A stretch of 64,000 nt of DNA, from NCBI GenBank assembly GCA_027563935.2, contig CM050451.1, positions 33,433,565-33,497,564 of the forward strand, read 5' to 3'. The notes beneath the pieces were generated by a model, which was not told the DNA's origin, did not search any database, and saw only the letters and a list, made by a program, of their open reading frames with translations. The position numbers were made by a program, and so were the translations under genes. This document shows positions 10,707-24,272 of this stretch, piece after piece; the first letter of the stretch is position 1; each line of letters opens with the position of its first letter. Source of the stretch: Costus lasius (Eukaryota; Streptophyta; Magnoliopsida; Zingiberales; Costaceae).

Positions 10707-10948
10707 AGGTGAAGTGGTCGAAGGACAACAGATGTTTCCACTGTGGCCAGCTGGGTCACTGGAAAAAGGACTGTAAAGCGCTCCAAGGAGAAAAGAAGGG
10801 AAGCATCGCTTCTGGCTCAGGTATATTTGTGACTGAGGTCATGATATCTTCTTCTTCTATTTCATGGGTGTTGGACACTGCATGTGGAGTTCACATTTGT
10901 TCAAATGTACAGGAACTCAAGAGAAGAAGACAGGTGGGACAGCATGAG
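10707..10948 (+). pseudogene. gag-pol: Gag C-terminus and protease fragment of copia A
   Basis: The frame continues exactly from 1628 once B is removed: KALKQ then KVKWSKDNRCFHC. It contains the CCHC knuckle and the protease motif VLDTACG, and stops at the TSD ATGAG (10944-10948), where C's left LTR begins. Coding past 10948 in the same frame is LTR readthrough. Confidence 0.92.
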
Positions 10949-12647
10949 TGTAGAGTCCCCTTCAAGGGGGAGCGCAAGGGGTTGAAACCCTAAAGGGGGC
11001 GCATGTAATTTCCAAGGGGTTTCAACATGAGATCGCATGTAATATATGTTCATATGATCAACCTTAAGGAATGTGGAGATCGAAAGAAGATCATACCAAA
11101 GCCATCTATTTGGATGGTGTCTTGGAAGCAAAGATCAAAAGGGATCTTCTCCAAAGATGAAGCACACAAGATGAGGAATGGCTTCTCCTTGTCGTCTTTG
11201 TGCTAGCAAAGCTTCAAGGGGTCCTTTGCGTGGAGGAAGTTTAAGATGCGAGAACAAGCTTCTCCTTGGACGAAAAACCTTCCCTTCTTCTCGTCAATCC
11301 ATTACTTACGAGAGTGCAAGCAAGCCACAAGAGAAGAGGGGAACGTATTTGCGTTTTGGCGTTGAGAGGAATCGGCATTGATGACTTTCCAAAAATGGAA
11401 CATCATTAAGCCATGCGCTCATGCCAACCCAAAAACGCTTACTAGCATTGAACCAAGCGTTCACCTTTGTGAACCGGTTCAAGCCAAAACGTCCCAATCG
11501 AATTTGGTTCATAAACCAAATCAAAATAGCTCAAGCCATTTGGTCTAGACCATAGTAAACCCTAAGGTTACAGATCTAACCGTTCATCTCTTTGATGCTC
11601 TTGATCTCACTGATCCAGCATCAATCCTCTCGATCGAAGCTTACCGATCTCAAGCCCTAATCAATCAAACATGATCAGACCAGATCTCACTTACAATCAG
11701 AGTTTAAACTCCTTTAAACTGAACCCAAACAATTCAGTCCACACGATCTGACTTAAGCAAGCCATATCATCGAATTGTGCGACCCTAAGGGTTTCCTTTA
11801 AATGTCGGTAACGATAACTTACTTTATCACGATCAGTGAGGGGTATCTAGCAACACATCACTGTCTCCCGATATAAAGGAAAGAGTCTTCCAAGACTACA
11901 CCCAAACCACAGCACAAGTGTGAATCCACTTCACTAGGCATACATGTTTCCTTTGCCACTGGATGTTCTTATTGGACAAGCGTGTCAAGCCTGTAGCTCC
12001 AATATGATGAGCATGATTAGATCAGATGAACATAGTCACCTGGGTATGGCCATACACTTTCTCAATCATCTCATTTAAGGGGGCCCCTTTAGAACATCAC
12101 ACTCCAATCAAGGAGACGGCAATCCTATATCTATCACTAGTGTCCTAACCTGACTCATGATCATTATCCAAGATAGTCTATAACCATTATGTTTCAAATG
12201 ACATTGAACTACCTCAAAACAATGACAATGATCATTTAGAAACACAAGTGATCTCAAGTCAGAGGACATGTGCCACTTGTTGCATACAAGGATTATTCAC
12301 ATTGTGACAAGCAATTGAATATCCTAGTAGGGTCTGTCCAGTACATCCAATGCACCCATGAGTCTACATCTTATTCCATGCTCGAAGCATCCTATAAGAT
12401 TAGAACACATATTAGTCTCAATCATATCAAGGCTGTCTCATGTTCACCAAGATATCTCGACTAAGGACATTACAGCATGTCAGCCTAGCTGAACATCATT
12501 GAGACATTATTCAGAAGCACACTTATTGCAGCAGACAATGTAACATACTGAATAACAACCATTGCCTTTATAAACATAAGAGTTTATACATGATACTAAT
12601 ACAATCCCAAGGCCTCAAACATTAGCCTTTAAGGGCATACCCCAACA
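10949..12647 (-). repeat. Left (3'-side) LTR of C
   Basis: It is 1699 bp, reading TGTAGAGT...CCCCAACA on the plus strand, and is flanked directly by ATGAG on both sides. Taken alone it looks like a perfect solo LTR, but the downstream flank is a duplicate. The leader-proximal hairpin (11813-11828) has one broken pair in this copy. Confidence 0.93.
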
Positions 12648-12902
12648 ATGAGGTGGACCTACGAGTTGGAAACGGGGCACGGGTTGCTGCTGTTGCTGTA
12701 GGAGACTATTACATCTCATTACCATCTGGACTTGTATTGGAATTAAACAATTGTTATTTTGTACCTAGCATTACCAAAAATATTATCTCTATTCCTGCTC
12801 TTGTCAGGAAAGGATTTTCCTTTGAATGCAATATTTCAAAGTGTGTTATTTCTTTAGATAATATTGTTTATGCTACTGGTTCAATTAACAATGGCTTATT
12901 CA
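12648..12902 (+). repeat. Duplicated right flank of C (A protease/integrase segment)
   Basis: This 255-bp copy of 19570-19824 encodes the VDLRVGNGARV region of A. It differs at one base seen by eye (GTT against ATT near 12695/19616). It ends at ATTCA (12898-12902), which is also present in the C-type sequence it is joined to, so the junction has 5-bp microhomology. Confidence 0.85.
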
Positions 12903-15900
12903 GACCATGTCTGACTGGAAGATATCCTCTTTTAGAATTCTCTAAATGGAATCTCTCCAGGACTTTATCGATGTAAGTACTCTGGCACAGCCCGAGAAGC
13001 CTCTTAGATCTATCCCTGTAGATCTTTACACCTAATACATAGGCTGCTTCTCCTAGATCCTTCATCTGGAAACATTTTCCTAACCATGCTTTTACAGCAT
13101 GCAGTTCAGGAATATCGTTTCCAATGATTAAGATATCATCGACGTAGAGGACTAGGAAAGTAATCACGCTCCCACTAAACCTCTTATATACACACGGGTC
13201 ATCCTCATTCTTGATGAAACCAAATTCACTGATTGATTCATCAAAACGAATATTCCAGCTTCTAGATGCTTGCTTAAGTCCATAAATGGACTTCTTTAAT
13301 TTGCATATTTTATGACGATCTGATGGATTAGTGAAACCTTCAGGTTGTGTCATATACACATCCTCATCCAGTTTTCCATTAAGGAAAGCGGTCTTCACAT
13401 CCATTTGCCAGATCTCATAATCGTAATATGCTGCTATCGCGAAAAGAATCCGAATAGACTTGAACATGGCTACAGGATAGAAAGTTTCATCATAATCTAT
13501 CCCGTAGATTTGTTTGAAACCTTTCGCAACTAGCCTGCCTTTATAGGTAACCACGTTACCATCCATGTCAATTTTCTTCTTGAAGATCCATTTACTGCCT
13601 ATAGGGATTACTCCCGGAGGCGGATCAACCAAATCCCAGACTTGGTTATCTGACATGGAGTCCATCTCGGCTCGCATAGCTTCAAGCCACCTAGCTGACT
13701 CCGGTCCACTGACCGCATCCGCATAAGTGAGGGGTTCATCATTATTAATGATGTAGACTCCGTCATAGCGCTCAGGCTATCGACGGATCCTTCCCGATCT
13801 ACGCGGTTCCCGTGATATCTGAGCCTCAGGTTGTTCAGTAACCTGTTCTACCGGCTCAGGCTCATCCAACTCTGCTTGACTACTTTGTCCTTCCTCTGGA
13901 TTCTCATCCAGCTTTATTTCTCTCCCACTGGCTTCTTGCAGAAGAAACTCCTTCTCAAGAAAAATTGCCGTCCGAGCAACAAATACCTTGTTCTCCTTGG
14001 GATCGTAGAAATAATAACCCTTAGTTTCCTTAGGGTATCCGACAAAGATACATTTCTCAGATCTGCTCTCCAGTTTCCCAGAGGCGAGCTTTTTGACATA
14101 AGCCTCGCAACCCCAGATCTTAATAAATGTCAAGCTCGGCTGTTTCCCATACCATAATTCATATGGAGTCTTTGAAACTGCCTTGGATGGCACTCGGTTT
14201 AGTACCTTTGCAGCTGTTTCCAGTGCAAATCCCCAAAAGGAGTAAGGTAGAGTAGCCTGACTCATCATAGAACGAACCATGTCTAGTAACGTTCTATTTC
14301 TCCTCTCGGACACACCATTCCATTGCGGTGTTCCTGGCGGAGTGAGCTGTGAGATAATCCCACACTCTTTTAGATAGTCAGTAAACGCATGACTCAAGTA
14401 TTCTCCACCTTGATCAGAACGAAGTGCCTTGATATTTCGGCCTAGCTGATTCTGTACTTCATTCTTGAACTCTTTGAACTTGTCAAAAGATTCACTCTTA
14501 TGTCTCATCAGATAGACATACCCATATCTACTGAAATCATCAGTAAAGGTAATGAAGTACGAATAGCCACCTCTGGCATGTTTACTAAATGGCCCACACA
14601 CATCACTGTGTATAAGGTCAAGTAAACCTGAAGCCCTTTGACCTTTATAAGGAAAAGGGGACTTCGTCATTTTACCCATTAAACAAGCTTTGCATGTATC
14701 AATCTCCTCATAGGAGAAAGATCCCAGCAGTCCATGATCATGCAACCGCTTAATGCGCTTCTTGTTAATATGGCCTAAACGACTATGCCATAGCAAGGTG
14801 CTGTCATCAGCATACTTGGCTTTCTTATTATCAATGTTTTGTATAGAATATTCCATGTCCAACATGAATAACCCATTGTTAATTGAACCAGTAGCATAAA
14901 CAATATTATCAAGAGTAAGATAACACTTTGAAATCTTGCATTCAAAGGAAAACCCTTTCCTGACAAGAGCAGGAATAGAGATAATATTTTTGGTAATACT
15001 GGGTACAAAGTAACAATTGTTTAATTCTAATACAATGCCAGATGGTAATGAGATGTAATAATCCCCTACAGCAATAGCAGCAACCCGTGCCCCGTTTCCA
15101 ACTCGTAGGTCCACCTCATCTTGTCCCACCTGTCTACTTCTCTTGAGTTCCTGTACATTTGAACAAATGTGAACTCCACATGCAGTGTCCAACACCCATG
15201 AAATAGAAGAAGAGGATATCATGACTTCAGTCACAAATATACCTGAGCCAGAAGCGATGCTTCCCTTCTTGTCTCCTTGGAGCGCTTTACAGTCCTTTTT
15301 CCAGTGACCCAGCTGGCCACAGTGGAAACATCTGTTGTCCTTCGACCGCTTCACCTTTTGTTTCAGAGCCTTAACGTAGTTCTTGACAGGGGCCTTGCCC
15401 TTCTTCCCCTTCTTCTTGTTCCTGGAAGGAAACATCAAGACAGAGGTTGAAGGCTTTCCCTTCAGAGTCTCCTCCGTGGTCAAGAGCATATTCAGCAACT
15501 CTGCCGGAGTACAATCGATTTTGTTCATATTAAAGTTAATAATGAACGCATCGAAAGAAGGCGGGAGAGACTGCAGAATAATGTTTACAGCAAGCTCCTG
15601 ATTGATGGTATGCCCCAGTTTCTCCAGAGCCTCCTTGTGCCCAATCATCTTGAGCACGTGAGCTCCCACTGGGCTCCCTTCAGCCAGTTTGCTCTGAAAG
15701 AAAAGCTTGGTCAAATTATAGCGTTCAGTCCTCGCCTGTGCAGCATACAACATCTTGAGGTTTGCTATAATTTCTATAGCAGACATATCCTCATGCTGAC
15801 GCTGCAGCGGTGGCGTCATAGACGCTAGCATCAGGCAAGCGACATCAATGCTATCATTGACATGCTTTTCATAGGCTTCACGAACCGCCCTTGCGGCGTT

Positions 15901-16047
15901 CGCAGCGGGTTGAGGCGGCACAGCCGTCTCGAGGACATACAGTTTCCTCTCTGCCTTAAGAACAATCTTAAGGTGTCCGTACCAGTCCGAGAAGTTTGGC
16001 CCAGCAAACTTCTCCCTTTCCAGTAGGGATCGCACATTGAAGCTCAT
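12903..16047 (-). pseudogene. gag-pol: Gag-Pol of copia C, truncated in RT, one stop
   Basis: The frame reads from ATG at 16045-16047 on the minus strand. It has Gag, the CCHC knuckle, protease (DTACG), integrase with DD35E residues, and RT through LYVDD, ending at VRHGL where C joins the duplicated A flank. The frame is open apart from TAG at 13777-13779, where sister copies have CAG (RRQPERYDG). RNase H is absent. The last residues of the apparent frame (to 12868) come from the joined A sequence. Confidence 0.93.
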
Positions 16048-17870
16048 GGTGTTCGTTGCTGCAGGAATCTACAACAATGCAAGAACAGCAAGGTCAGTAT
16101 CAATGTTTAGAATCAATCCAGGACTTAAGAAAGATTCTTTTCTCACTATTTTATCTGACTGAAAAATCCATTAAAATAGTCCGAAAGAGTAACACTCTTT
16201 TAGTGAGATGGGATCCAGATTTCATACTTGGTCTCCGCGTCCCGCTCAGGCGAGATAAGATGCACAGAGAGTACAAGCACTAATTTCTGGTAGGCAGTCC
16301 CTGCCAATCGCCAACCCGTGCGATTCCCCTTCATCTGGGCAATCCAGCCGACTGTGCCAACTGAGTTGGTACAACACAGTTTCTGATCCCATAGATGGCT
16401 GCCTCCATATAGCTACCATATGCCCCATATGTAGCCTACATGGTCAAGCTGACCCGACCTACTCCCTGGACCACCACGTGCTATGCTGAGCAACGAGAAG
16501 CGATAAATCCCTTCTCTGTAACACGCAGGTGAAATCACACACCGTCTGAAGATAGATGGACGTGCCCACTGAGTGGGTACAACACGCCTCCAACGATAGT
16601 CAGAACAGTGAGGTTTCGCGTCAGAAGGCTATCGAGCTTGATATTTTAGCGTTGGATTTTAACGGTCCTTTTATCTTCTTAACTATCATGCAAACCCTAT
16701 GGTGATAGCAGAAGATAAATAAATCATGCAAGTCTAATTATTTAAACAATAAAAGAAAGCATGATGATCTTATGTGGTAAACGCCCAATAACCCTAAGTA
16801 AGACCTTAAGTTATCTTAAGTCTTCACTTGCTTCTTGGGTCTTTTGCCTCTCATCTGGCCCAGACCAGGGCCCAAGCGCCCTTTGCAGCTCAGGTGCGCC
16901 CACCAGGTATATGCGCCTGTCCTAGGGTCAAACCCTAGACTTCCCACCTGGTCAAGCCTCAAGCTGCTAGCGCCTCATCCATGTGTGCTTTGAGCTCTTG
17001 TCTAATTAAAAGTACATTTTAATCTATCTAGACAAGATTGACTCGCAGGTCAATTACATTGTATAAATTAATTTAAAAGTGATGCATAGATCACAATAAT
17101 ATTAATTTACAATTTTATTCCAGGCACGCAGGCCCCAGCACAGCACACATTAAAAGGGCAACCCACATAAGATGAAATAAACAAGCACATGGCATCCACT
17201 CAACATGTGATCCATCAAACAAGAAAATAAAATTTTGAAAACCCATTGTCATCATTTTAATTTTCTTATGTGCCCTTACAACCTTACAATGGTCCATTGA
17301 TAGGGATCCACTCATTCATCTAGTCAGATCCACTGCCCTTGCATGCACCAAGTCCTAACTGACTTGAGTTGACCTAATGGTCAACCATGCATGCGCAAAG
17401 GGCTGAACAACCCTCATGAGTTTCGGCAAGCGGGTGTGACCCCGGGCCTAACTCATGTGTGTTCAGTAGCCTTCTCAACCAGACCTCGCAACACGCCCTT
17501 GATGCAGTCGACCTATAGCCACCTCGTGCTTGCGCACAGGTGCTATCTGGTCAACCCATCTAGGCTGTCAGATGGTCTGATCAGACTATTTGGATCCTTC
17601 CTAGAAGGTGACTTCAACCCCATCAACCCATCTAAGGGTTTAAAGTAGGGCCTTAGATCTAGATGAGGCGCGCATGATCTTTTGTTTTGTCAAAAACAAC
17701 ATGTAAGAAGCGCCAACAAACATGCGCCATCCATAACTAAACATACATTTAAGTTCTTAAACTAGCATGTAGTTATTCGGCATGTTATTAGATCTAAGCT
17801 TAGCAAACGCAAACAAGGATCACATGTAGGCAATCAAATGAACATACATAGAACCTCCTCTGATACCAAT
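16048..17870 (-). other. Leader and primer-binding site of C
   Basis: The leader is 1.8 kb and collinear with that of B. The PBS is at 17858-17868 (plus-strand CTCTGATACCA, reverse complement of TGGTATCAGAG). The paired palindromes are at 16354-16377 and 16562-16585. The tRNA-like B box is degraded here (GGGTTTGACCC on the minus strand, near 16927-16937). The predicted acceptor next to the gag ATG is retained. No protein gene is seen. Confidence 0.85.
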
Positions 17871-19569
17871 TGTAGAGTCCCCTTCAAGGGGGAGCGCAAG
17901 GGGTTGAAACCCTAAAGGGGGCGCATGTAATTTCCAAGGGGTTTCAACATGAGATCGCATGTAATATATGTTCATATGATCAACCTTAAGGAATGTGGAG
18001 ATCGAAAGAAGATCATACCAAAGCCATCTATTTGGATGGTGTCTTGGAAGCAAAGATCGAAAGGGATCTTCTCCAAAGATGAAGCACACAAGATGAGGAA
18101 TGGCTTCTCCTTGTCGTCTTTGTGCTAGCAAAGCTTCAAGGGGTCCTTTGCGTGGAGGAAGTTTGAGATGCAAGAACAAGCTTCTCCTTGGACAAAAAAC
18201 CTTCCCTTCTTCTCGTCAATCCATTACTTACGAGAGTGCAAGCAAGCCACAAGAGAAGAGGGGAACGTATTTGCGTTTTGGCGTTGAGAGGAATCGGCAT
18301 TGATGACTTTCCAAAAATGGAACATCATTAAGCCATGCGCTCATGCCAACCCAAAAACGCTTACTAGCATTGAACCAAGCGTTCACCTTTGTGAACCGGT
18401 TCAAGCCAAAATGTCCCAATTGAATTTGGTTCATAAACCAAATCAAAATAGCTCAAGCCATTTGGTCTAGACCATAGTAAACCCTAAGGTTACAGATCTA
18501 ACCGTTCATCTCTTTGATGCTCTTGATCTCACTGATCCAGCATCAATCCTCTCGATCGAAGCTTACCGATCTCAAGCCCTAATCAATCAAACATGATCAG
18601 ACCAGATCTCACTTACAATCAGAGTTTAAACTCCTTTAAACTGAACCCAAACAATTCAGTCCACACGATCTGACTTAAGCAAGCCATATCATCGAATTGT
18701 GCGACCCTAAGGGTTTCCTTTAAATGTCGGTAACGATAACTTATGTTATCACGATCAGTGAGGGGTATCTAGCAACACATCACTGTCTCCCGATATAAAG
18801 GAAAGAGTCTTCCAAGACTACACCCAAACCACAGCACAAGTGTGAATCCACTTCACTAGGCATACATGTTTCCTTTGCCACTGGATGTTCTTATTGGACA
18901 AGCGTGTCAAGCCTGTAGCTCCAATATGATGAGCATGATTAGATCAGATGAACATAGTCACCTGGGTATGGCCATACACTTTCTCAATCATCTCATTTAA
19001 GGGGGCCCCTTTAGAACATCACACTCCAATCAAGGAGACGGCAATCCTATATCTATCACTAGTGTCCTAACCTGACTCATGATCATTATCCAAGATAGTC
19101 TATAACCCTTATGTTTCAAATGACATTGAACTACCTCAAAACAATGACAATCATCATTTAGAAACACAAGTGATCTCAAGTCAGAGGACATGTGCCACTT
19201 GTTGCATACAAGGATTATTCACATTGTGACAAGCAATTGAATATCCTAGTAGGGTCTGTCCTGTACATCCAATGCACCCATGAGTCTACATCTTAGTCCA
19301 TGCTCGAAGCATCCTATAAGATTAGAACACATATTAGTCTCAATCATATCAAGGCTGTCTCATGTTCACCAAGATATCTCGACTAAGGACATTACAGCAT
19401 GTCAGCCTAGCTGAACAGCATTGAGACATTATTCAGAAGCACACTTATTGCAGCAGACAATGTAACATACTGAATAACAACCATTGCCTTCATAAACATA
19501 AGAGTTTATACATGATACTGATACAATCCCAAGGCCTCAAACATTAGCCTTTAAGGGCATACCCCAACA
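17871..19569 (-). repeat. 5' LTR of C
   Basis: It is 1699 bp, reading TGTAGAGT...CCCCAACA on the plus strand, next to the PBS on its left and TSD ATGAG (19570-19574) on its right. The hairpin is at 18735-18750. Confidence 0.95.
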
Positions 19570-19574
19570 ATGAG

Positions 19575-22526
19575 GTGGACCTACGAGTTGGAAACGGGGC
19601 ACGGGTTGCTGCTATTGCTGTAGGAGACTATTACATCTCATTACCATCTGGACTTGTATTGGAATTAAACAATTGTTATTTTGTACCTAGCATTACCAAA
19701 AATATTATCTCTATTCCTGCTCTTGTCAGGAAAGGATTTTCCTTTGAATGCAATATTTCAAAGTGTGTTATTTCTTTAGATAATATTGTTTATGCTACTG
19801 GTTCAATTAACAATGGCTTATTCATGTTGGACATGGAATATTCTATACAAAATATTGATAATAAGAAAGCCAAGTATGCTGATGACAGCACCTTGTTATG
19901 GCATAGTCGTTTAAGCCATATTAACAAGAAGCGCATTAAGCGGTTGCATGATCATGGACTGCTGGGATCATTCTCCTATGAGGAGATTGATACATGCAAA
20001 GCTTGTTTAATGGGCAAAATGACGAAGTCTCCTTTTCCTCACAAAGGTCAAAGGGCTTCAGGTTTACTTGACCTTATACACAGTGATGTGTGTGGGCCAT
20101 TTAGTAAACATGCCAGAGGTGGCTATTCGTACTTCATTACCTTTACTGATGATTTCAGTAGATATGGGTATGTCTATCTAATGAGACATAAGAGTGAATC
20201 TTTTGACAAGTTCAAAGAGTTCAAAAATGAAGTACAGAATCAGCTAGGCCGAAATATCAAGGCACTTCGTTCTGATCGAGGTGGAGAATACCTAAGTCGA
20301 GAATTTACTGACTATCTGAAGGAGTGTGGGATTATCTCACAGCTCACTCCACCAGGAACACCGCAATGGAATGGTGTGTCCGAAAGGAGGAACAGAACCT
20401 TATTGGATATGGTTCGTTCTATGATGAGTCAGGCTACTCTACCTTACTCCTTTTGGGGTTTTGCACTGGAAACAGCTGCAAAGGTACTAAACCGAGTGCC
20501 ATCCAAGGCAGTTTCAAAGACGCCATATGAATTATGGTATGGGAAACAGCCGAGCTTGACATTTATTAAGATCTGGGGTTGCGAGGCTTATGTCAAAAAG
20601 CTCGCCCCTGGGAAACTAGAGAGCAGATCTGAGAAATGCATCTTTGTCGGTTACCCTAAGGAAACTAAGGGTTATTATTTCTACGATCCCAAAGAGAACA
20701 AGGTATTTGTTGCTCGGACGGCCATTTTTCTTGAGAAGGAGTTTCTTCTGCAAGAGGCCAGTGGGAGAGAAATAAAGCTGGATGAGAATCCAGAGGAAGG
20801 ACAAAGTAGTCAAGCACAGTTGGATGAGCCTGAGCCAGTTGAGCAGGTTATTGAACAACCTGAGGCTCAGATATCACGGGAACCGCAAAGATCGGGTAGG
20901 ATCCGTCGACAGCCTGAGCGCTATGACGGAGTCTACATCATTGATCATGATGAACCCCTCACTTATGCGGATGCGGTCAGTGGACCAGAGTCAGCTAGAT
21001 GGCTTGAAGCTATGCGAGCCGAGATGGACTCCATGTCAGATAACCAAGTCTGGGATTTGGTTGATCCGCCTCCGGGAGTTATCCCTATAGGCTATAAATG
21101 GATCTTCAAGAAGAAGATTGACATGGATGGTAACGTGGTTACCTATAAAGGCAGGCTAGTTGCGAAAGGTTTCAAACAAATCTACGGGATAGATTATGAT
21201 GAAACTTTCTCTCCTGTAGCCATGTTCAAGTCTATTCGGATTATACTTGCGATAGCGGCATATTATCATTATGAGATCTGGCAAATGGATGTGAAGACTG
21301 CTTTCCTTAATTGAAAACTGGATGAGGATGTGTATATGACACAACCTGAAGGTTTCACTAATCCATCAGATCGTCATAAAATATGCAAGTTAAAGAAGTC
21401 CATTTATGGACTTAAGCAAGCATCTAGAAGCTGGAATATTCGTTTTGATGAATCAATCTGTGAATTTGGTTTCATCAAGAATGAAGATGACCCGTGTGTA
21501 TATAAGAGGTTTAGTGGGAGCGTAATTACTTTCCTAGTCCTCTACGTCGATGATATCTTAATCATTGGAAACGATATTCCTGAACTGCATGCTGTTAAAG
21601 CATGGTTAAGAAAATGTTTCCAGATGAAAGATTTAGGAGAAGCAGCCTATGTATTAGGAGTGAAGATCTACAGGGATAGATCTAAGAGGCTTCTCGGGCT
21701 GTGCCAAAGTACTTACATCGATAAAGTCCTGGAGAGATTTCATTTAGAGAATTCTAAAAGAGGATATCTTCCAGTCAGACATGGTCTGAATCTTTCAAAG
21801 AGTCAGTGTCCACAAACACAGACTGAGAAAGATGAAATGGACAATACGCCTTATGCTTCGGCTATTGGGTCCATTATGTATGCGATGTTGTGTACTCGCC
21901 CAGACGTCGCTTACGGGTTAAGCGTGACCAGTCGATTCCAAAGTAATCCAGGTCAGGCGCACTAGATTGCGGTCAAGAACATTTTGAAATATCTTCGGAG
22001 GACCAAAGATATGTTCTTGATATATGGAGGTCAGGAAGAACTCAGTATTGAAGGATATAGTGACGCTTCGTTCCAATCTGACCAGGATGATTTTCGATCG
22101 CAATCAGGCTATGTTTTTAGCTTGAATGGAGGAGCAGTGGTGTGGAAAAGTTTCAAACAGTCTATCGTTGCTGATTCCACAACGGAAGCCGAGTATGTTG
22201 CAGCCTCGGAAGCATCTAAGGAGGCAGTGTGGATTCGCAAGTTCGTTCAGGAACTTGGTGTTGTTCCTTCGAGTGCAGATCCTTTGGTTATCTTCTGTGA
22301 TAACACTGGAGCAATCGCACAAGCAAAGGAACCACGGTCGCACCAGAAGTCCAAGCACATACAGAGACGGTTTCACTTGATCCGGGAGATCATTGATCGT
22401 GGCGAGATCAAAATCTGCAAGGTTCATACAGATGACAATCTGGCTGACCCGCTTACCAAGCCTCTGGCGCAGCAGAAGCATGAGAAGCACTGTAATAATA
22501 TGGGTTTGAGATTTCTCAACCATTAG
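19575..22526 (+). pseudogene. pol: Pol (protease end, integrase, RT, RNase H) of copia A, two stops
   Basis: The frame continues A's frame after C: VDLRVGNG, pre-integrase WHSRLSH (Gly replaced by Ser), integrase with SDRGGEY and NGVSERR, RT with LYVDD, and RNase H ending RFLNH. Stops are TGA at 21312-21314 (FLN-stop-KLDED, a G-to-T change from GGA) and TAG at 21963-21965 (TGG in sisters). Otherwise it is collinear with B. An unspliced product would be truncated within RT. Confidence 0.94.
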
Positions 22527-22546
22527 ATTAAGTGCAAGTGGGAGAT

Positions 22547-24272
22547 TGTTAGGGTATGCCCTTAAGGCTAATGTTTGAGGCCTTGGGATTCTTTCAGTAT
22601 CATGTATAAACTCTTATGTTTATAAAGGCAATGGTTATTATTCAGTTTGTTACATTGTCTGCTGCAATAAGTGTGCTTCTGAATAATGTCTCAATGCTGT
22701 TCAGCTAGGCTGACATGCAATGAAGTCCTTAGTCGAGATATCTTGGTGAACATGAGACAGCCTTGATATGATTGAGACTAATATGTGTTCTAATCTTATA
22801 GGATGCTTCGAGCATGGAATAAGATGTAGACTCATGGGTACATTAGATGTACTGGACAGACCCTACTAGGATATTCAATTGCTTGTCACAATGTGAATAA
22901 TCCTTGTTTGCAACAAGTGGCATAATGTCCTCTGACTTGAGATCACTTGTGTTTCTAAATGATGATTGATTGTCATTGTTTTGAGGTTGTTCAATATCAT
23001 TTGAAACATAATGATTATAGACTATCTTGGATGATGATCATGAGTCAGGTTAGGACACTAGTGATAGATATAGGATTGCCGTCTCCTTGATTGGAGTGTG
23101 ATGTTCTAAAGGGGCCCCCTGGATGAGATGATTGAGAAAGTGTATGGCCATACCCAGGTGACTATGTTCATCTGATCTAATCATGCTCATCATATTGGAG
23201 CTACAGGCTTGACTCGCTTGTCCAATAAGAACATCCAGTGGCAAGGGAAACAAGTATGCCTTGTGAAATAGATTCACACTTGTGCTGTGGTTTGGGTGTA
23301 GTCTTGGAAGACTCTTTCCTTTATATCGGGAGACAGTGATGTGTTGCTAGATACCCCTCACTGATCGTGATAACGTAAGTTATCGTTACCGACATTTAAA
23401 GGAAACCCTCAGGGTCGCACAATTTGATGATATGGCTTACTTAAGTCAGATCGTGTGGACTGAATTATTTTGGTTCAGTTTAAAGGGATTTAAACTCTGA
23501 TTGTAAGTGAGATCTGGTCTGATCATGTTTGATTGATTAGGGCTTGAGATCGGTAAGCTTCGATCGAGAGAGTTGATGCTAGATCGATGAGATCAAGGGC
23601 ATCAAGAGATGAATGGTTAGATCATGAACCTTAGGGTTTTATGTGATCTGGACCAAGGCTTGGTTTGATTTGGTTTTTGAACCAAATTGGGTTGAACCGA
23701 ATGGCTTGAACCGGTTCACATAGGTGAACGCATGGTTCAAAGGCTTGATGGCGCTTTGGGCGGTTTGCCTTGAATGAGCGCATGGTTCATGAATGCGTGA
23801 ACGCATGAAATGAAGTTTTTACTATTTTTGGAAGAGGCGTTTTCCAAAATAGTTAACTCACCTCACGTTCGAGAGCACTCATCCTACTCTCGCCCTTTTT
23901 GCCTCTTCCTCTCGACGTCTTCGCGTGTGGAGAAAAGGGTGGACGACAAGGAGAGACTCGGCCAAGCTAGAGACATCATCTCTTCTCCCTCAAGCGATCA
24001 GGATTCTTGGAGCCTTGCTAGCACAAGGAGCAACAAGGAGTAGGCTAAGTCTCATCTCGTGTGCGCACACTTTGGAGGAGAACCTCATCGTCCTCTTGCT
24101 TCCAAATCTCCATCCAAGCGATGGCCATGGTATGAATCTCTTCCAATCTATGCAAGTTTATATAAGTTGATCAATGAAACATACATGCGATCATTGAAAC
24201 CCAAGCTTCCGCAATGAAAAATTTTACACATGCGCCTATTAGGGTTTCGCTCCCCCTTGAAGGGGACTTTCA
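22547..24272 (+). repeat. 3' LTR of A
   Basis: It is 1726 bp, starting TGTTAGGG and ending GGACTTTCA, preceded by the conserved purine tract. The hairpin at 23369-23384 has loop GTAA. The following TGTTG (24273-24277) is the presumed TSD, which cannot be checked because the 5' side is outside the window. Confidence 0.93.

Larger units (their letters stand above)
10949..19569 (-). mobile_element. Copia-1 element C, nested in A, with a rearranged 3' half
   Basis: Both outer ends are LTR termini flanked by TSD ATGAG (10944-10948 and 19570-19574), so this was one insertion into A's protease region. Between the two 1699-bp LTRs, the 3' end of C is missing (RT from the VRHGL region, RNase H and PPT). 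In its place, right after the left LTR, is a second copy of A's right flank (12648-12902). I count about 15 differences between the LTRs, so C is older than B. Confidence 0.9.
1..24272 (+). mobile_element. Ty1/copia retrotransposon A (copia-1 family), 5' end outside window, carrying nested B and C
   Basis: The element is read in three pieces: leader and gag (1-1628), end of gag and protease (10707-10948), and integrase to RNase H plus 3' LTR (19575-24272). Removing B (1629-10701) and C (10949-19569), with one copy of each TSD, rejoins the reading frame exactly. The 5' LTR and 5' TSD lie left of the window, so the insertion cannot be dated by LTR comparison. Two in-frame stops (21312, 21963) make it non-autonomous. 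Family membership follows from near-identity with B, C, F and H. Confidence 0.95.

Noticed and set aside
11178..11524. Short frames within the C LTR (and the same at 18100-18446)
   Set aside because: They lie inside LTRs, recur wherever the LTR does, show no domain, and are not conserved as proteins.
10949..12647. Independent solo LTR unrelated to C
   Set aside because: It has the same TSD (ATGAG), length (1699 bp) and flank as the right LTR of C, so a single insertion that later rearranged is simpler.
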